DNA of 7,460 nucleotides from Bacteroidales bacterium (GTDB lineage: Bacteria > Bacteroidota > Bacteroidia > Bacteroidales > UBA932), in the NCBI GenBank assembly GCA_013335275.1, contig JAAXVX010000070.1, positions 1 through 7,460 on the forward strand, in the 5' to 3' direction. Below, in pieces: positions 1 through 5,430 of the stretch (the first letter of the stretch is position 1; each line of letters starts with the position of its first letter). The notes under the pieces were generated by a model. It worked only from the letters and a program-made list of their open reading frames with translations. It searched no databases and had not been told where the DNA came from. The position numbers and the translations under genes are program-made.

Positions 1-735
1 CGGTTCAATAGATGATATTCTGTATCGCTCAATACCTTCAATTTTATCAAGTTTCTTTATGAGATCTTCAAATTTTTCTCCTGTGCTTTTGCCAAAATCC
101 CCTGTGTTCACACCTGTGAGAACCACCTCTTTTATACCTTTGGCTGCAATTTCATTTGCCTCCTTTAAAATAAAGTCTACAGGGTGATTCCGGCTCTTCC
201 CTCTTGCAAGAGGTATAGTACAGTACGAGCAGTGATAATCGCAGCCATCCTGAACTTTAAGAAATGAACGGGTTCTGTCATCTGAAGAATATGCAGGAAA
301 AATTGTCTCAACCTGTGAAATAGCACAGGAGTATGACCTTGCCGCGCCGTGAATAGCACTGGGTTCTCCGCCCTGCTCCTCTTTTAACATGGAAACCTTC
401 ATAAAGAGATTCTCCTTTTGGTCTGCTCCAAGAACCAGATCCACCCCTTCAATGTTTAAAATTTCGTCGGGCCTTAGCTGTGCATAGCAGCCTGTAACGG
501 CAACTATGGCTTCGGGGTTTTGCTTATGCAGTTTTCTTATTGCTGTGCGGCATTTTTTATCGGCATGTTCGGTAACGGAGCAGGTATTGATTACATAAAT
601 ATCTGCCTCTTTATTGTTAGGCACTTTTTCGTAGCCATGCTCAACAAACTGCCTGGCAATCGAAGATGTTTCGGAATAATTTAGTTTACAACCAAGCGTT
701 AGAAATGCCACCCGGTTGCCTGTTGTGTTGTTCAT
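1..735 (-). CDS. mtaB: tRNA t6A37 methylthiotransferase MtaB, 3'-truncated by the window start
   Basis: This is the N-terminal 245 codons of a radical-SAM methylthiotransferase; the reading frame runs open to base 1, and complete family members are about 430-450 residues. The N-terminal UPF0004 domain shows its three iron-sulfur cysteines: C16 in TLGCKLN, C52 in VINTCSVTEHA and C83 in VTGCYAQ. The radical-SAM motif CDYHCSYC gives C165, C169 and C172, followed by TIPLARG. The fragment ends in RISSIEP. The ending of the UPF0004 motif (SVTEHADKKCR) and the SYCTIPLARG form favour MtaB, which converts t6A37 to ms2t6A37 in tRNA, over MiaB or RimO; that subfamily choice is by motif recognition. It starts at ATG 733-735, 12 nt after the folB stop, so it is probably the third gene of an rsmI-folB-mtaB operon. 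No Shine-Dalgarno site is visible. The C-terminal TRAM domain lies outside the window. Confidence 0.93.
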   Translation of the reverse strand, partial: MNNTTGNRVAFLTLGCKLNYSETSSIARQFVEHGYEKVPNNKEADIYVINTCSVTEHADKKCRTAIRKLHKQNPEAIVAVTGCYAQLRPDEILNIEGVDLVLGADQKENLFMKVSMLKEEQGGEPSAIHGAARSYSCAISQVETIFPAYSSDDRTRSFLKVQDGCDYHCSYCTIPLARGKSRNHPVDFILKEANEIAAKGIKEVVLTGVNTGDFGKSTGEKFEDLIKKLDKIEGIERYRISSIEP

Positions 736-747
736 AATAATTGGTGA

Positions 748-1119
748 TTAATAGGACATTGTCACTCTTGAAGCCTCAACCTTGCCTCCAATCGGAGGAT
801 TTAGCTTTGATATTGACACTTCTGCCCAGGTCACTTTAGGATAAGTATCTCTCACCCGCTTAAGTATTCTCAGAGCTACGTTTTCCAGAAGTTTTGACGG
901 GATATCCATCTCCTCGCGTATAATTAAATATAGTTCCTGGTAGTTAAGAGCATCTTTGAGATCGTCGCTCTTACCAGGTGTAGTAACATCTGTTTCAGCA
1001 GAAAAATTTACTATAAACTTGTTGCCTATTATCTGCTCCTCTTTAAAATGTCCATGATAGGCATAGAACTCCATATTAACGAGTTCGACGAGGTTTCGTC
1101 CTGACTTAATTCTGTTCAT
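748..1119 (-). CDS. folB: dihydroneopterin aldolase FolB
   Basis: FolB cleaves 7,8-dihydroneopterin to 6-hydroxymethyl-dihydropterin and glycolaldehyde in cytosolic folate synthesis. The 123-residue product matches the usual length of about 120. It has the family's MEFYAYHGHFKEEQ opening (residues 16-29), with E28 at the position of the pterin-site Glu22 of the Staphylococcus aureus enzyme. Y60 in ALNYQEL and E79 in LLENVALRI match Tyr54 and Glu74, and K105 in ISKLNPPIGG matches catalytic Lys100; these are my own alignments by eye. I chose ATG 1117-1119 rather than the ATG five codons upstream (1132-1134). It overlaps the TGA of the rsmI-like gene as ATGA, a classic arrangement for translational coupling, and the N-terminus already has a short extension before the first beta strand. 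The mtaB start follows after 12 nt. Confidence 0.93.
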   Translation of the reverse strand: MNRIKSGRNLVELVNMEFYAYHGHFKEEQIIGNKFIVNFSAETDVTTPGKSDDLKDALNYQELYLIIREEMDIPSKLLENVALRILKRVRDTYPKVTWAEVSISKLNPPIGGKVEASRVTMSY

Positions 1120-1814
1120 AAGATAAATACGCAAGGTTTTTTGTTCAGGTCAATTTTTTCCCTTTTCCACTCCTCAACAGTCTTTGTCTTAATAAACGCA
1201 TCGGGAAGAGTAATGTTCGCGGCAACCGCAAGTCTTGTGCTATTATTGCAGACCTGAATTATATCGTTGAAGAGAGAATTGTTCCTGTATGGAGTTTCAA
1301 TGACAATCTGGCTTTGTCCCGTACTTGCAGACACTCTTTCCAGCTGCTTTATTTTTGACTTTCTCTCATCCGGTTTAACAGGCAGATAGCCGTTAAAAGC
1401 AAAGTTCTGTCCGTTCATTCCCGACGCAATAAGAGCAAGGACAATAGACGACGGGCCGGACATAGGAACAACCTTAATGTCGTTTTTATGGGCAAGCGCA
1501 ACTAGTTGTGACCCTGGATCGGCAATTGCAGGAAGGCCGGCCTCGCTTATGAGGGCGGCATCGTTGCCATTGATTAACACCTTTACGTATTCTTCAATTA
1601 AGGCTGGGCCGGTATGTTCGTTAAGTTCATACATCTTAAGGGAGTCTATGTGTCCTTTAAGACCTGTCTTTGACAGGTAGCGCCTGGCAGTGCGAAGTTC
1701 TTCAACAAAAAAATGCGTTAAAGTTGGTAAAAGCATCAAAACCGATGAGGGAATAACCTCAGCGGGGTCATTGTCACCAAGAGGTGAAGGTATCAGATAT
1801 AGAACTCCTTTCAA
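1116..1814 (-). CDS. rsmI: RsmI-like SAM-dependent 16S rRNA methyltransferase, short form, TTG start
   Basis: This is a tetrapyrrole-methylase-fold SAM-dependent methyltransferase of the COG0313 family. Characterised RsmI methylates the ribose 2'-OH of C1402 in 16S rRNA. From the TTG start the product has 232 residues. It opens with KGVLYLIPSPLGD (2-14) and carries the SAM-binding signatures ISEAGLPAIADPG (89-101) and VPMSGPSS (116-123), then NGYLP and IVIETPYRN (170-178). The start was set by homology: the family begins immediately before the KGxLYLIP strand, and the only in-frame start there is TTG 1812-1814. The next possible ATG (1889) would lie inside the divergent hydrolase gene. At 232 residues it is much shorter than the 286-residue E. 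coli RsmI and lacks its C-terminal domain, so the target nucleotide is inferred. Its TGA overlaps the folB ATG. A perfect -7 box lies 14 bp upstream. Confidence 0.85.
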   Translation of the reverse strand: MKGVLYLIPSPLGDNDPAEVIPSSVLMLLPTLTHFFVEELRTARRYLSKTGLKGHIDSLKMYELNEHTGPALIEEYVKVLINGNDAALISEAGLPAIADPGSQLVALAHKNDIKVVPMSGPSSIVLALIASGMNGQNFAFNGYLPVKPDERKSKIKQLERVSASTGQSQIVIETPYRNNSLFNDIIQVCNNSTRLAVAANITLPDAFIKTKTVEEWKREKIDLNKKPCVFIL

Positions 1815-1823
1815 AGCTAATTT

Positions 1824-1854
1824 TTCGCAAAGGTATGAAAAATTCCTACCTTTA
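1824..1854 (+). promoter_or_regulatory. weak candidate promoter for the hydrolase gene pair
   Basis: TACCTTTA at 1847-1854 matches seven of the eight positions of an extended TAnnTTTG box (the final G is replaced by A). TTCG at 1824-1827, spaced 19 bp upstream, resembles the -33 TTTG. If it is real, transcription would begin at or just beyond the ATG at 1859, giving a leaderless or nearly leaderless message. Both halves are imperfect, and the element overlaps the opposing -7 box region. Treat it as tentative. Confidence 0.25.
1828..1835 (-). promoter_or_regulatory. -7 promoter element for the rsmI-folB-mtaB run
   Basis: The minus strand reads TACCTTTG, a full match to the Bacteroidota -7 consensus TAnnTTTG. 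It would put the transcript start near 1821-1823, leaving a leader of only about 7-9 nt before the TTG codon at 1814. No TTG/TTTG -33 element is visible at the usual spacing of about 19 bp, so support rests on the -7 box and its position. Confidence 0.5.
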
Positions 1855-1858
1855 CTAT

Positions 1859-2647
1859 ATGAAAGAGAGTTATACTTCCAGGCTAACATTCCTTGGTACC
1901 GGCACCTCTCAGGGTGTTCCCATAATCGGCTGCGGATGCGATGTTTGTAAATCTTCCGACGAAAAAGACAAAAGACTCCGTTCGTCTGCTCTCATTGAAC
2001 AAAACGGACTTAGGATTCTCATTGATGCTGGTCCCGATTTTCGCCAACAACTGCTCAGGGAGAACATTGGCAGTGTCGATGCCATTCTGCTGACTCACGA
2101 GCATAAGGACCATACCGGCGGGCTTGACGATGTGCGGGCGATAAACTATATCACAAGAAAAGCACTTCCGGTCTATTGCGAGGAGAGGGTTTTCAAATCA
2201 CTTCAAAGAGAATATTCATATGCTTTTTCCGAGTACAAATACCCTGGAGTACCGGAATTTGATATCAGGGTTATTGGAGAAGAGCCTTTCTTTATTGGCA
2301 GGGAGAATAATGTAGAAGTTATCCCGATTAGAGTATTTCATTACAAGCTGCCGGTGCTCGGATACAGGATAGGCAACATTGCATATATTACAGATGCAAA
2401 CAGGATTGAAGACGACCAATATGCCAAATTAAAAGGCGTGGAGGTCTTTGTAATAAACACAGTAAGGCATCAGCGGCACATTTCGCACTTCAGCCTTAGC
2501 GAAGCAATTGAAGTAGCGCAAAAAGTGGGTGCTCCCATCAGCTATCTTACACATCTCTCACATCAGATTGGCACTCACAGCGACCTTTTGAAAGAGTTGC
2601 CGGCGGGAATAGAACCCGCATATGACGGACTAGTTGTAACTATTTAA
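1859..2647 (+). CDS. PhnP-like metallo-beta-lactamase-fold phosphodiesterase/hydrolase
   Basis: This is a 262-residue metallo-beta-lactamase-superfamily hydrolase close to the PhnP branch (COG1235). LTFLGTGTSQGVPIIGCGC (residues 9-27) leads into the structural-zinc cysteine cluster C25-x-C27-xx-C30. The dinuclear-metal motif HxHxDH is intact in LLTHEHKDHTGG (H80, H82, D84, H85). Further probable ligands are H161 in VFHYKLPVLGYR, D179 in YITDAN and H232 in YLTHLSHQIG. E. coli PhnP is a cyclic ribose-phosphate phosphodiesterase in phosphonate degradation, but no phn gene is visible here, so the substrate is unknown and housekeeping hydrolysis of a phosphodiester or cyclic nucleotide is only a guess. 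ATG 1859 was chosen because it lies eight codons before the first beta strand. ATG 1835 is an in-frame alternative that would add eight residues. There is no signal peptide. The next gene starts 12 nt after the stop. Confidence 0.9.
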   Translation: MKESYTSRLTFLGTGTSQGVPIIGCGCDVCKSSDEKDKRLRSSALIEQNGLRILIDAGPDFRQQLLRENIGSVDAILLTHEHKDHTGGLDDVRAINYITRKALPVYCEERVFKSLQREYSYAFSEYKYPGVPEFDIRVIGEEPFFIGRENNVEVIPIRVFHYKLPVLGYRIGNIAYITDANRIEDDQYAKLKGVEVFVINTVRHQRHISHFSLSEAIEVAQKVGAPISYLTHLSHQIGTHSDLLKELPAGIEPAYDGLVVTI

Positions 2648-2659
2648 TATTTAGTAAGC

Positions 2660-3508
2660 GTGACAGATAAAAAAGTTGTGGGTATAACAGGCTCTTCGGG
2701 GTTAATCGGGAGTTCGATAGCCGGCAGGCTGTCGGATAAAGGATTTGCAATTAAGCCATTGTCCCGGAACTTTAAGAAGGACGATATTGAGGAGTGTGAT
2801 ATAATAATCAATCTCGCGGGAGCATCAATAAACCAGAGATGGAACAAAAAAAACCGCTCATCTATTCTAAACAGCAGAATTGAAACAACGCAAAGGCTAA
2901 GAGAGTTCATATCCGGAAGCGCAAAACCATCGTTGTTAATTTCCGCTTCTGCCGTAGGAATCTATCCATCTTCCGGCGGAATGGAAAACGAGCCGGTCTA
3001 TAATGAATATTCCCGGGCGAGAGCAGAAAATTTTCTGGGAGAGGTATGTGTTAAATGGGAGGAAGAGGCTCTTGAATTAAAAGACAATTTGAGATTAGCC
3101 ATAATCCGTTTGGGTGTTGTACTGACTTCAAAGGGCGGTGCGCTTCCAAAGATGGCGTTTCCTTTCCGGTTGGGAATTGCCGGAAGAATCGGAAGCGGAA
3201 GGCAGCCATTCTCATGGGTATCACTTGAAGATTTGTTGAATGCTGTTGAATATATTATCGGGAACAATGAACTCAAAGGAATTTTCAACATAACATCTCC
3301 TAACCCGGTTAACAATTCACAGCTTACCGAAGCTCTTGCCATACGCTACAAATCGTTTATCCGGATAAAAATTCCGCACCTGCTTTTCAGGGCAGTATAT
3401 GGCAAATCGTCCGTTCTTATTACAGAAGGGCAGTATGCATTGCCTGTAAGACTATCCGAAAATGGATTTGAATTTAAATTGCCGGATATCTCCGATGCAA
3501 TCCGTTGA
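2660..3508 (+). CDS. TIGR01777-family NAD(P)-binding epimerase-like protein (YfcH/SDR39U1 type), GTG start
   Basis: This is an extended short-chain-dehydrogenase-fold protein of 282 residues, near full family length (about 290-300). The Rossmann dinucleotide motif GSSGLIG has G11, G14 and G17. Family hallmarks follow in order: NLAGASINQRWNKKNRSSIL (51-70), SRIETTQRL, LISASAVGIYPSSG (93-106), IIRLGVVLTSKGGALPKM (148-165), FRLGIAGRIGSGRQPFSWV (169-187) and the C-terminal DUF1731 segment EGQYALPVRLSENGFEF (256-272). The classical SDR YxxxK pair is not evident, as is usual in this family, so epimerase activity is not implied; its biological substrate is unknown. GTG 2660-2662 is the only plausible start between the upstream in-frame TAA (2645-2647) and the Rossmann motif. 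It probably shares an operon with the preceding hydrolase. Its stop lies 14 bp from the convergent mnmA stop. Confidence 0.9.
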   Translation: MTDKKVVGITGSSGLIGSSIAGRLSDKGFAIKPLSRNFKKDDIEECDIIINLAGASINQRWNKKNRSSILNSRIETTQRLREFISGSAKPSLLISASAVGIYPSSGGMENEPVYNEYSRARAENFLGEVCVKWEEEALELKDNLRLAIIRLGVVLTSKGGALPKMAFPFRLGIAGRIGSGRQPFSWVSLEDLLNAVEYIIGNNELKGIFNITSPNPVNNSQLTEALAIRYKSFIRIKIPHLLFRAVYGKSSVLITEGQYALPVRLSENGFEFKLPDISDAIR

Positions 3509-3512
3509 AAAA

Positions 3513-3532
3513 CTATTTGATTCTATTTGATA
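3513..3532. repeat. 10-bp near-perfect tandem duplication across the mnmA stop
   Basis: The plus strand reads CTATTTGATT followed directly by CTATTTGATA, so nine of ten bases repeat in tandem. The second copy contains the mnmA stop (CTA at 3523-3525, TAG on the minus strand) and its last codons, while the first fills the convergent gap. It looks like a slippage duplication with no evident function. No terminator hairpin is seen in this 14-bp gap. Confidence 0.6.
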
Positions 3533-4725
3533 ACTCCGGAACCTAACATCTCGTCACCACAATACCATGCCGCAAACTGACCCGGAGTGATACCTCTCTG
3601 AGGCTGGCCGAAAACCATGTATACGCCGTTTTCCACTTTGTACAGCCTTCCCTTTTGCAATGGCTGCCGATATCTGATGCGAACAAGATATTCTCTCATT
3701 TCGCCCGGATTCATCTTAAGATCGGTTCTTATCCAGTGTATCTCTTCCTCCTTAATGAAAAGTGCTTTTCTGTACAGGCCCGGATGGTCTTGCCCTTCGC
3801 CAACATAAATTGTGTTGGTATCAACATTGGTTGAAATAATAAAAAGCGGTTCGACATGCCCCCCTATGTTGAGACCTTTTCTTTGGCCGATAGTGTAGAA
3901 ATGCGCTCCTGTATGTGTACCTATTACTTTCCCGGATTTTTTTGTGTAGTCAAAAGGCTGTGCAAGGATGGGGAGATTTTCTTCCGTAACCATTTCGTAG
4001 CCGTCCTTCTGATATTGAATAAGGGGATTGTTTTCATAGAAATCATTAAAAACCTCTACAACATCGCCATCTTTTGCTTCAAGTTTTTGCTGGAGAAAAA
4101 CAGGTAAATCAATTTTGCCTACAAAACATATTCCCTGAGAATCCTTTTTTTCTGCCGAAGGAAGTCCGGCCTCTGCCGCCAGTTTCCGCACATCCGGTTT
4201 AAGCAGGTGTCCTATTGGAAACATAGATTTCGACAGCTGCTCCTGTGTGAGCTGACAAAGAAAATAGCTTTGGTCCTTGTTCGGGTCGCTTCCTGCAAGT
4301 ATGCGGAATACCTCTTTCCCGTCATTGTCTGTAAAACTCTCTTTGCGGCAATAGTGTCCTGTTGCTACAAAGTCGGCTCCAAGTTCAAGCGCTTTTTTAA
4401 GAAATGCGTCAAATTTTATCTCTCTGTTGCATAATACGTCCGGATTTGGGGTCCTCCCATGCTTGTACTCCTCAAACATATAATCTACAACCCTCTGGCT
4501 GTAGGTTTCACTTAAATCGACAAAATAAAAGGGAATGTCCAGTTTTTTTGCAACAAGTTCGGCAATTGTCCTGTCGTCTTTCCAGCCGCAGTCTCCATGA
4601 AGAGTGCCCGTGGTATCGTGCCAGTTTTGCATAAACATTGCGATTACATCATATCCTGCCTGCTTTAAGAGCAGGGCGGCAACACTCGAATCAACCCCTC
4701 CCGATAAACCTACTGCAATTTTCAT
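3523..4725 (-). CDS. mnmA: tRNA-specific 2-thiouridylase MnmA
   Basis: MnmA activates U34 of Lys, Glu and Gln tRNAs by adenylation and inserts sulfur to give s2U34, taking sulfur from a cysteine-desulfurase relay. The 400-residue product starts MKIAVGLSGGVDSSVAALLL, with the PP-loop ATP motif SGGVDSS at 8-14. Both catalytic cysteines are present: C99 in VLCNREIKFD, and C200 in the KKDSQGICFVG loop, which forms the persulfide. GTHTGAHFYTIGQRKGLNIGG (269-289) and the C-terminal beta-barrel ending FGQPQRGITPGQFAAWY are also present. It is about 30 residues longer than E. coli MnmA (368), mainly through an extra segment at roughly 222-266 between the central domain and the TIGQRKGL strand. The ATG lies 22 nt after the U-run of the upstream SRP RNA, with AGGAG three bases before it. 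No separate promoter is visible. Confidence 0.96.
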   Translation of the reverse strand: MKIAVGLSGGVDSSVAALLLKQAGYDVIAMFMQNWHDTTGTLHGDCGWKDDRTIAELVAKKLDIPFYFVDLSETYSQRVVDYMFEEYKHGRTPNPDVLCNREIKFDAFLKKALELGADFVATGHYCRKESFTDNDGKEVFRILAGSDPNKDQSYFLCQLTQEQLSKSMFPIGHLLKPDVRKLAAEAGLPSAEKKDSQGICFVGKIDLPVFLQQKLEAKDGDVVEVFNDFYENNPLIQYQKDGYEMVTEENLPILAQPFDYTKKSGKVIGTHTGAHFYTIGQRKGLNIGGHVEPLFIISTNVDTNTIYVGEGQDHPGLYRKALFIKEEEIHWIRTDLKMNPGEMREYLVRIRYRQPLQKGRLYKVENGVYMVFGQPQRGITPGQFAAWYCGDEMLGSGVIK

Positions 4726-4735
4726 TACTCCTGGA

Positions 4736-4747
4736 CTATATATATAG
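4736..4747. repeat. 12-bp AT palindrome between the SRP RNA end and mnmA
   Basis: CTATATATATAG is a perfect inverted repeat immediately after the six-T run that ends the SRP RNA and 10 bp before the mnmA ATG. It is short and almost purely AT, so it may be chance; it could also extend the A/T-rich stop region for RNA polymerase. No loop-forming spacer is present. Confidence 0.45.
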
Positions 4748-4850
4748 AAAAAAGGGTAAGCTTAATATATCGCACCGCTACAACCACCTACCCTTGCTAC
4801 CTTCCGATCCTGGGGGAGTTCAGTGGGAGCTGGTCGTATATGACTTACCC
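4748..4850 (-). ncRNA. ffs: bacterial small signal recognition particle RNA (4.5S type)
   Basis: This is the RNA scaffold that binds Ffh and FtsY for co-translational targeting of membrane and exported proteins. The diagnostic domain reads CAGGATCGGAAGGTAGCA on the minus strand. The GGAA tetraloop (4805-4802) closes a 3-bp stem of ATC with GGT, and is followed by the conserved internal loop of CAGG (4812-4809) against AGCA (4798-4795), flanked by a CCC/GGG helix. Further out, CCAC pairs with GTGG and ATAT with ATAT. The outermost 7 bp are perfect: GGGTAAG (4850-4844) with CTTACCC (4760-4754). Six T residues (4753-4748) follow directly, so the terminal stem plus U-run ends the transcript. Length is about 103 nt, typical of the short bacterial form without an Alu domain. 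The 5' end is set by a -7 box ending four bases upstream. Recognition is by eye, not by covariance model. Confidence 0.93.
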
Positions 4851-4854
4851 CGCA

Positions 4855-4885
4855 CAAAGATAATACAATTTTAAATATTCAGAAA
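4855..4885 (-). promoter_or_regulatory. promoter of the SRP RNA gene
   Basis: TATCTTTG (4862-4855) is a full match to TAnnTTTG. TTTC at 4885-4882, spaced 19 bp upstream, stands where the -33 TTTG is expected. The predicted transcript start, a few bases beyond 4855, coincides with the GGG that opens the SRP RNA terminal helix at 4850. The -33 half lies 2 bp downstream of the cdd stop codon. Confidence 0.7.
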
Positions 4886-4887
4886 AT

Positions 4888-5370
4888 TTATCTCTTAGGT
4901 AAATTGTCGAATGTAAAAGGAAGCAGTGCCGATATGCTATCCATAACCTGCGTAAATTTCTCACCACCAACAATAACCCTTATGGGACTGCCCGATCTCA
5001 TTTCGGACTCTGCAAGAACCTGCCTGCAGGCTCCGCAAGGATAAGTGGGTGTTTCACAGACATGACCGCCTACCGATGCTGTAACTGCAATTGATTCAAC
5101 AGATGCATCGGGAAATTTTGCATGGGCGTAAAAAATAGCAACCCTTTCGGCACATAATCCCGACGGATAAGCTGCATTTTCCTGATTGCTCGCTGCAATT
5201 ATCTCTCCGTTGGATAGTCTCACCGCGGCACCAACATTAAAATTTGAATATGGTGCATATGCTCCTTCCGAAGCTTTTTTAGCTCTGTCAAGCAGCTCTT
5301 TGTCTTTTAATTCCAGCCCCTCATTCCTGAAGTACTCTTTATAGGATATACTTATACTCTTTTGGCACAT
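4888..5370 (-). CDS. cdd: cytidine deaminase
   Basis: Cdd hydrolyses cytidine and deoxycytidine to uridine and deoxyuridine in pyrimidine salvage, in the cytosol. The 160-residue product is somewhat longer than the 130-140 typical of the homotetrameric class because of an N-terminal extension of about 20 residues. The fold's opening AYAPYSNFNVGAAV is at 37-50. SNQENAAYPSGLCAERVAIF (61-80) holds the nucleoside-contacting N62 and E64, zinc ligand C73 and catalytic proton shuttle E75. PCGACRQ (111-117) gives the other two zinc ligands, C112 and C115. The ATG at 5368-5370 has a full -7 box 22 bp upstream, fitting this start. The gene is followed after about 38 nt by the SRP RNA, which has its own promoter. 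It is transcribed divergently from the glucosaminidase gene. Confidence 0.95.
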   Translation of the reverse strand: MCQKSISISYKEYFRNEGLELKDKELLDRAKKASEGAYAPYSNFNVGAAVRLSNGEIIAASNQENAAYPSGLCAERVAIFYAHAKFPDASVESIAVTASVGGHVCETPTYPCGACRQVLAESEMRSGSPIRVIVGGEKFTQVMDSISALLPFTFDNLPKR

Positions 5371-5380
5371 AGTTTTTTAA

Positions 5381-5409
5381 TTGAGTTTATCACAAATTTA
5401 GTAATTTTG
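5381..5409 (+). promoter_or_regulatory. promoter for the glucosaminidase-mltG operon
   Basis: TAATTTTG (5402-5409) fully matches the -7 consensus TAnnTTTG, and TTG at 5381-5383 sits 18 bp upstream as a -33 element. The transcript start would fall near 5414-5416, about 16 nt before the ATG at 5431. It is back-to-back with the cdd -7 box, so polymerase binding in the two directions should be mutually exclusive. Confidence 0.6.
5393..5400 (-). promoter_or_regulatory. -7 promoter element for cdd
   Basis: TAAATTTG on the minus strand fully matches TAnnTTTG and would start transcription near 5386-5388, giving a leader of about 17 nt before the cdd ATG. No clear -33 TTTG is seen at the usual spacing. 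It is one base away from the opposing -7 box at 5402-5409. Confidence 0.5.
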
Positions 5410-5430
5410 CCCGACTGAGATACTTCTGAT

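Noticed and set aside
177..359. Minus-strand 60-codon frame inside mtaB
   Set aside because: It is an alternative frame of the strongly supported mtaB radical-SAM region.
1477..1950. Two plus-strand frames antisense to the RsmI-like gene
   Set aside because: Both overlap conserved methyltransferase motifs and read as shadow peptides; the second also runs out of frame into the hydrolase gene.
2998..3342. Minus-strand open frame of 114 codons inside the TIGR01777 gene
   Set aside because: It is fully antisense to a gene with clear family motifs along its length, and its translation resembles no family.
3509..3522. Possible bidirectional terminator between the convergent TIGR01777 and mnmA genes
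   Set aside because: The gap is only 14 bp and holds a direct repeat, not an inverted one; no GC stem with a T-run is present.
4638..4874. Plus-strand open frame of 78 codons across the mnmA 5' end and the SRP RNA
   Set aside because: It is antisense to the mnmA start and the SRP RNA, with no recognisable motif or start signal; the structured RNA explains the sequence.
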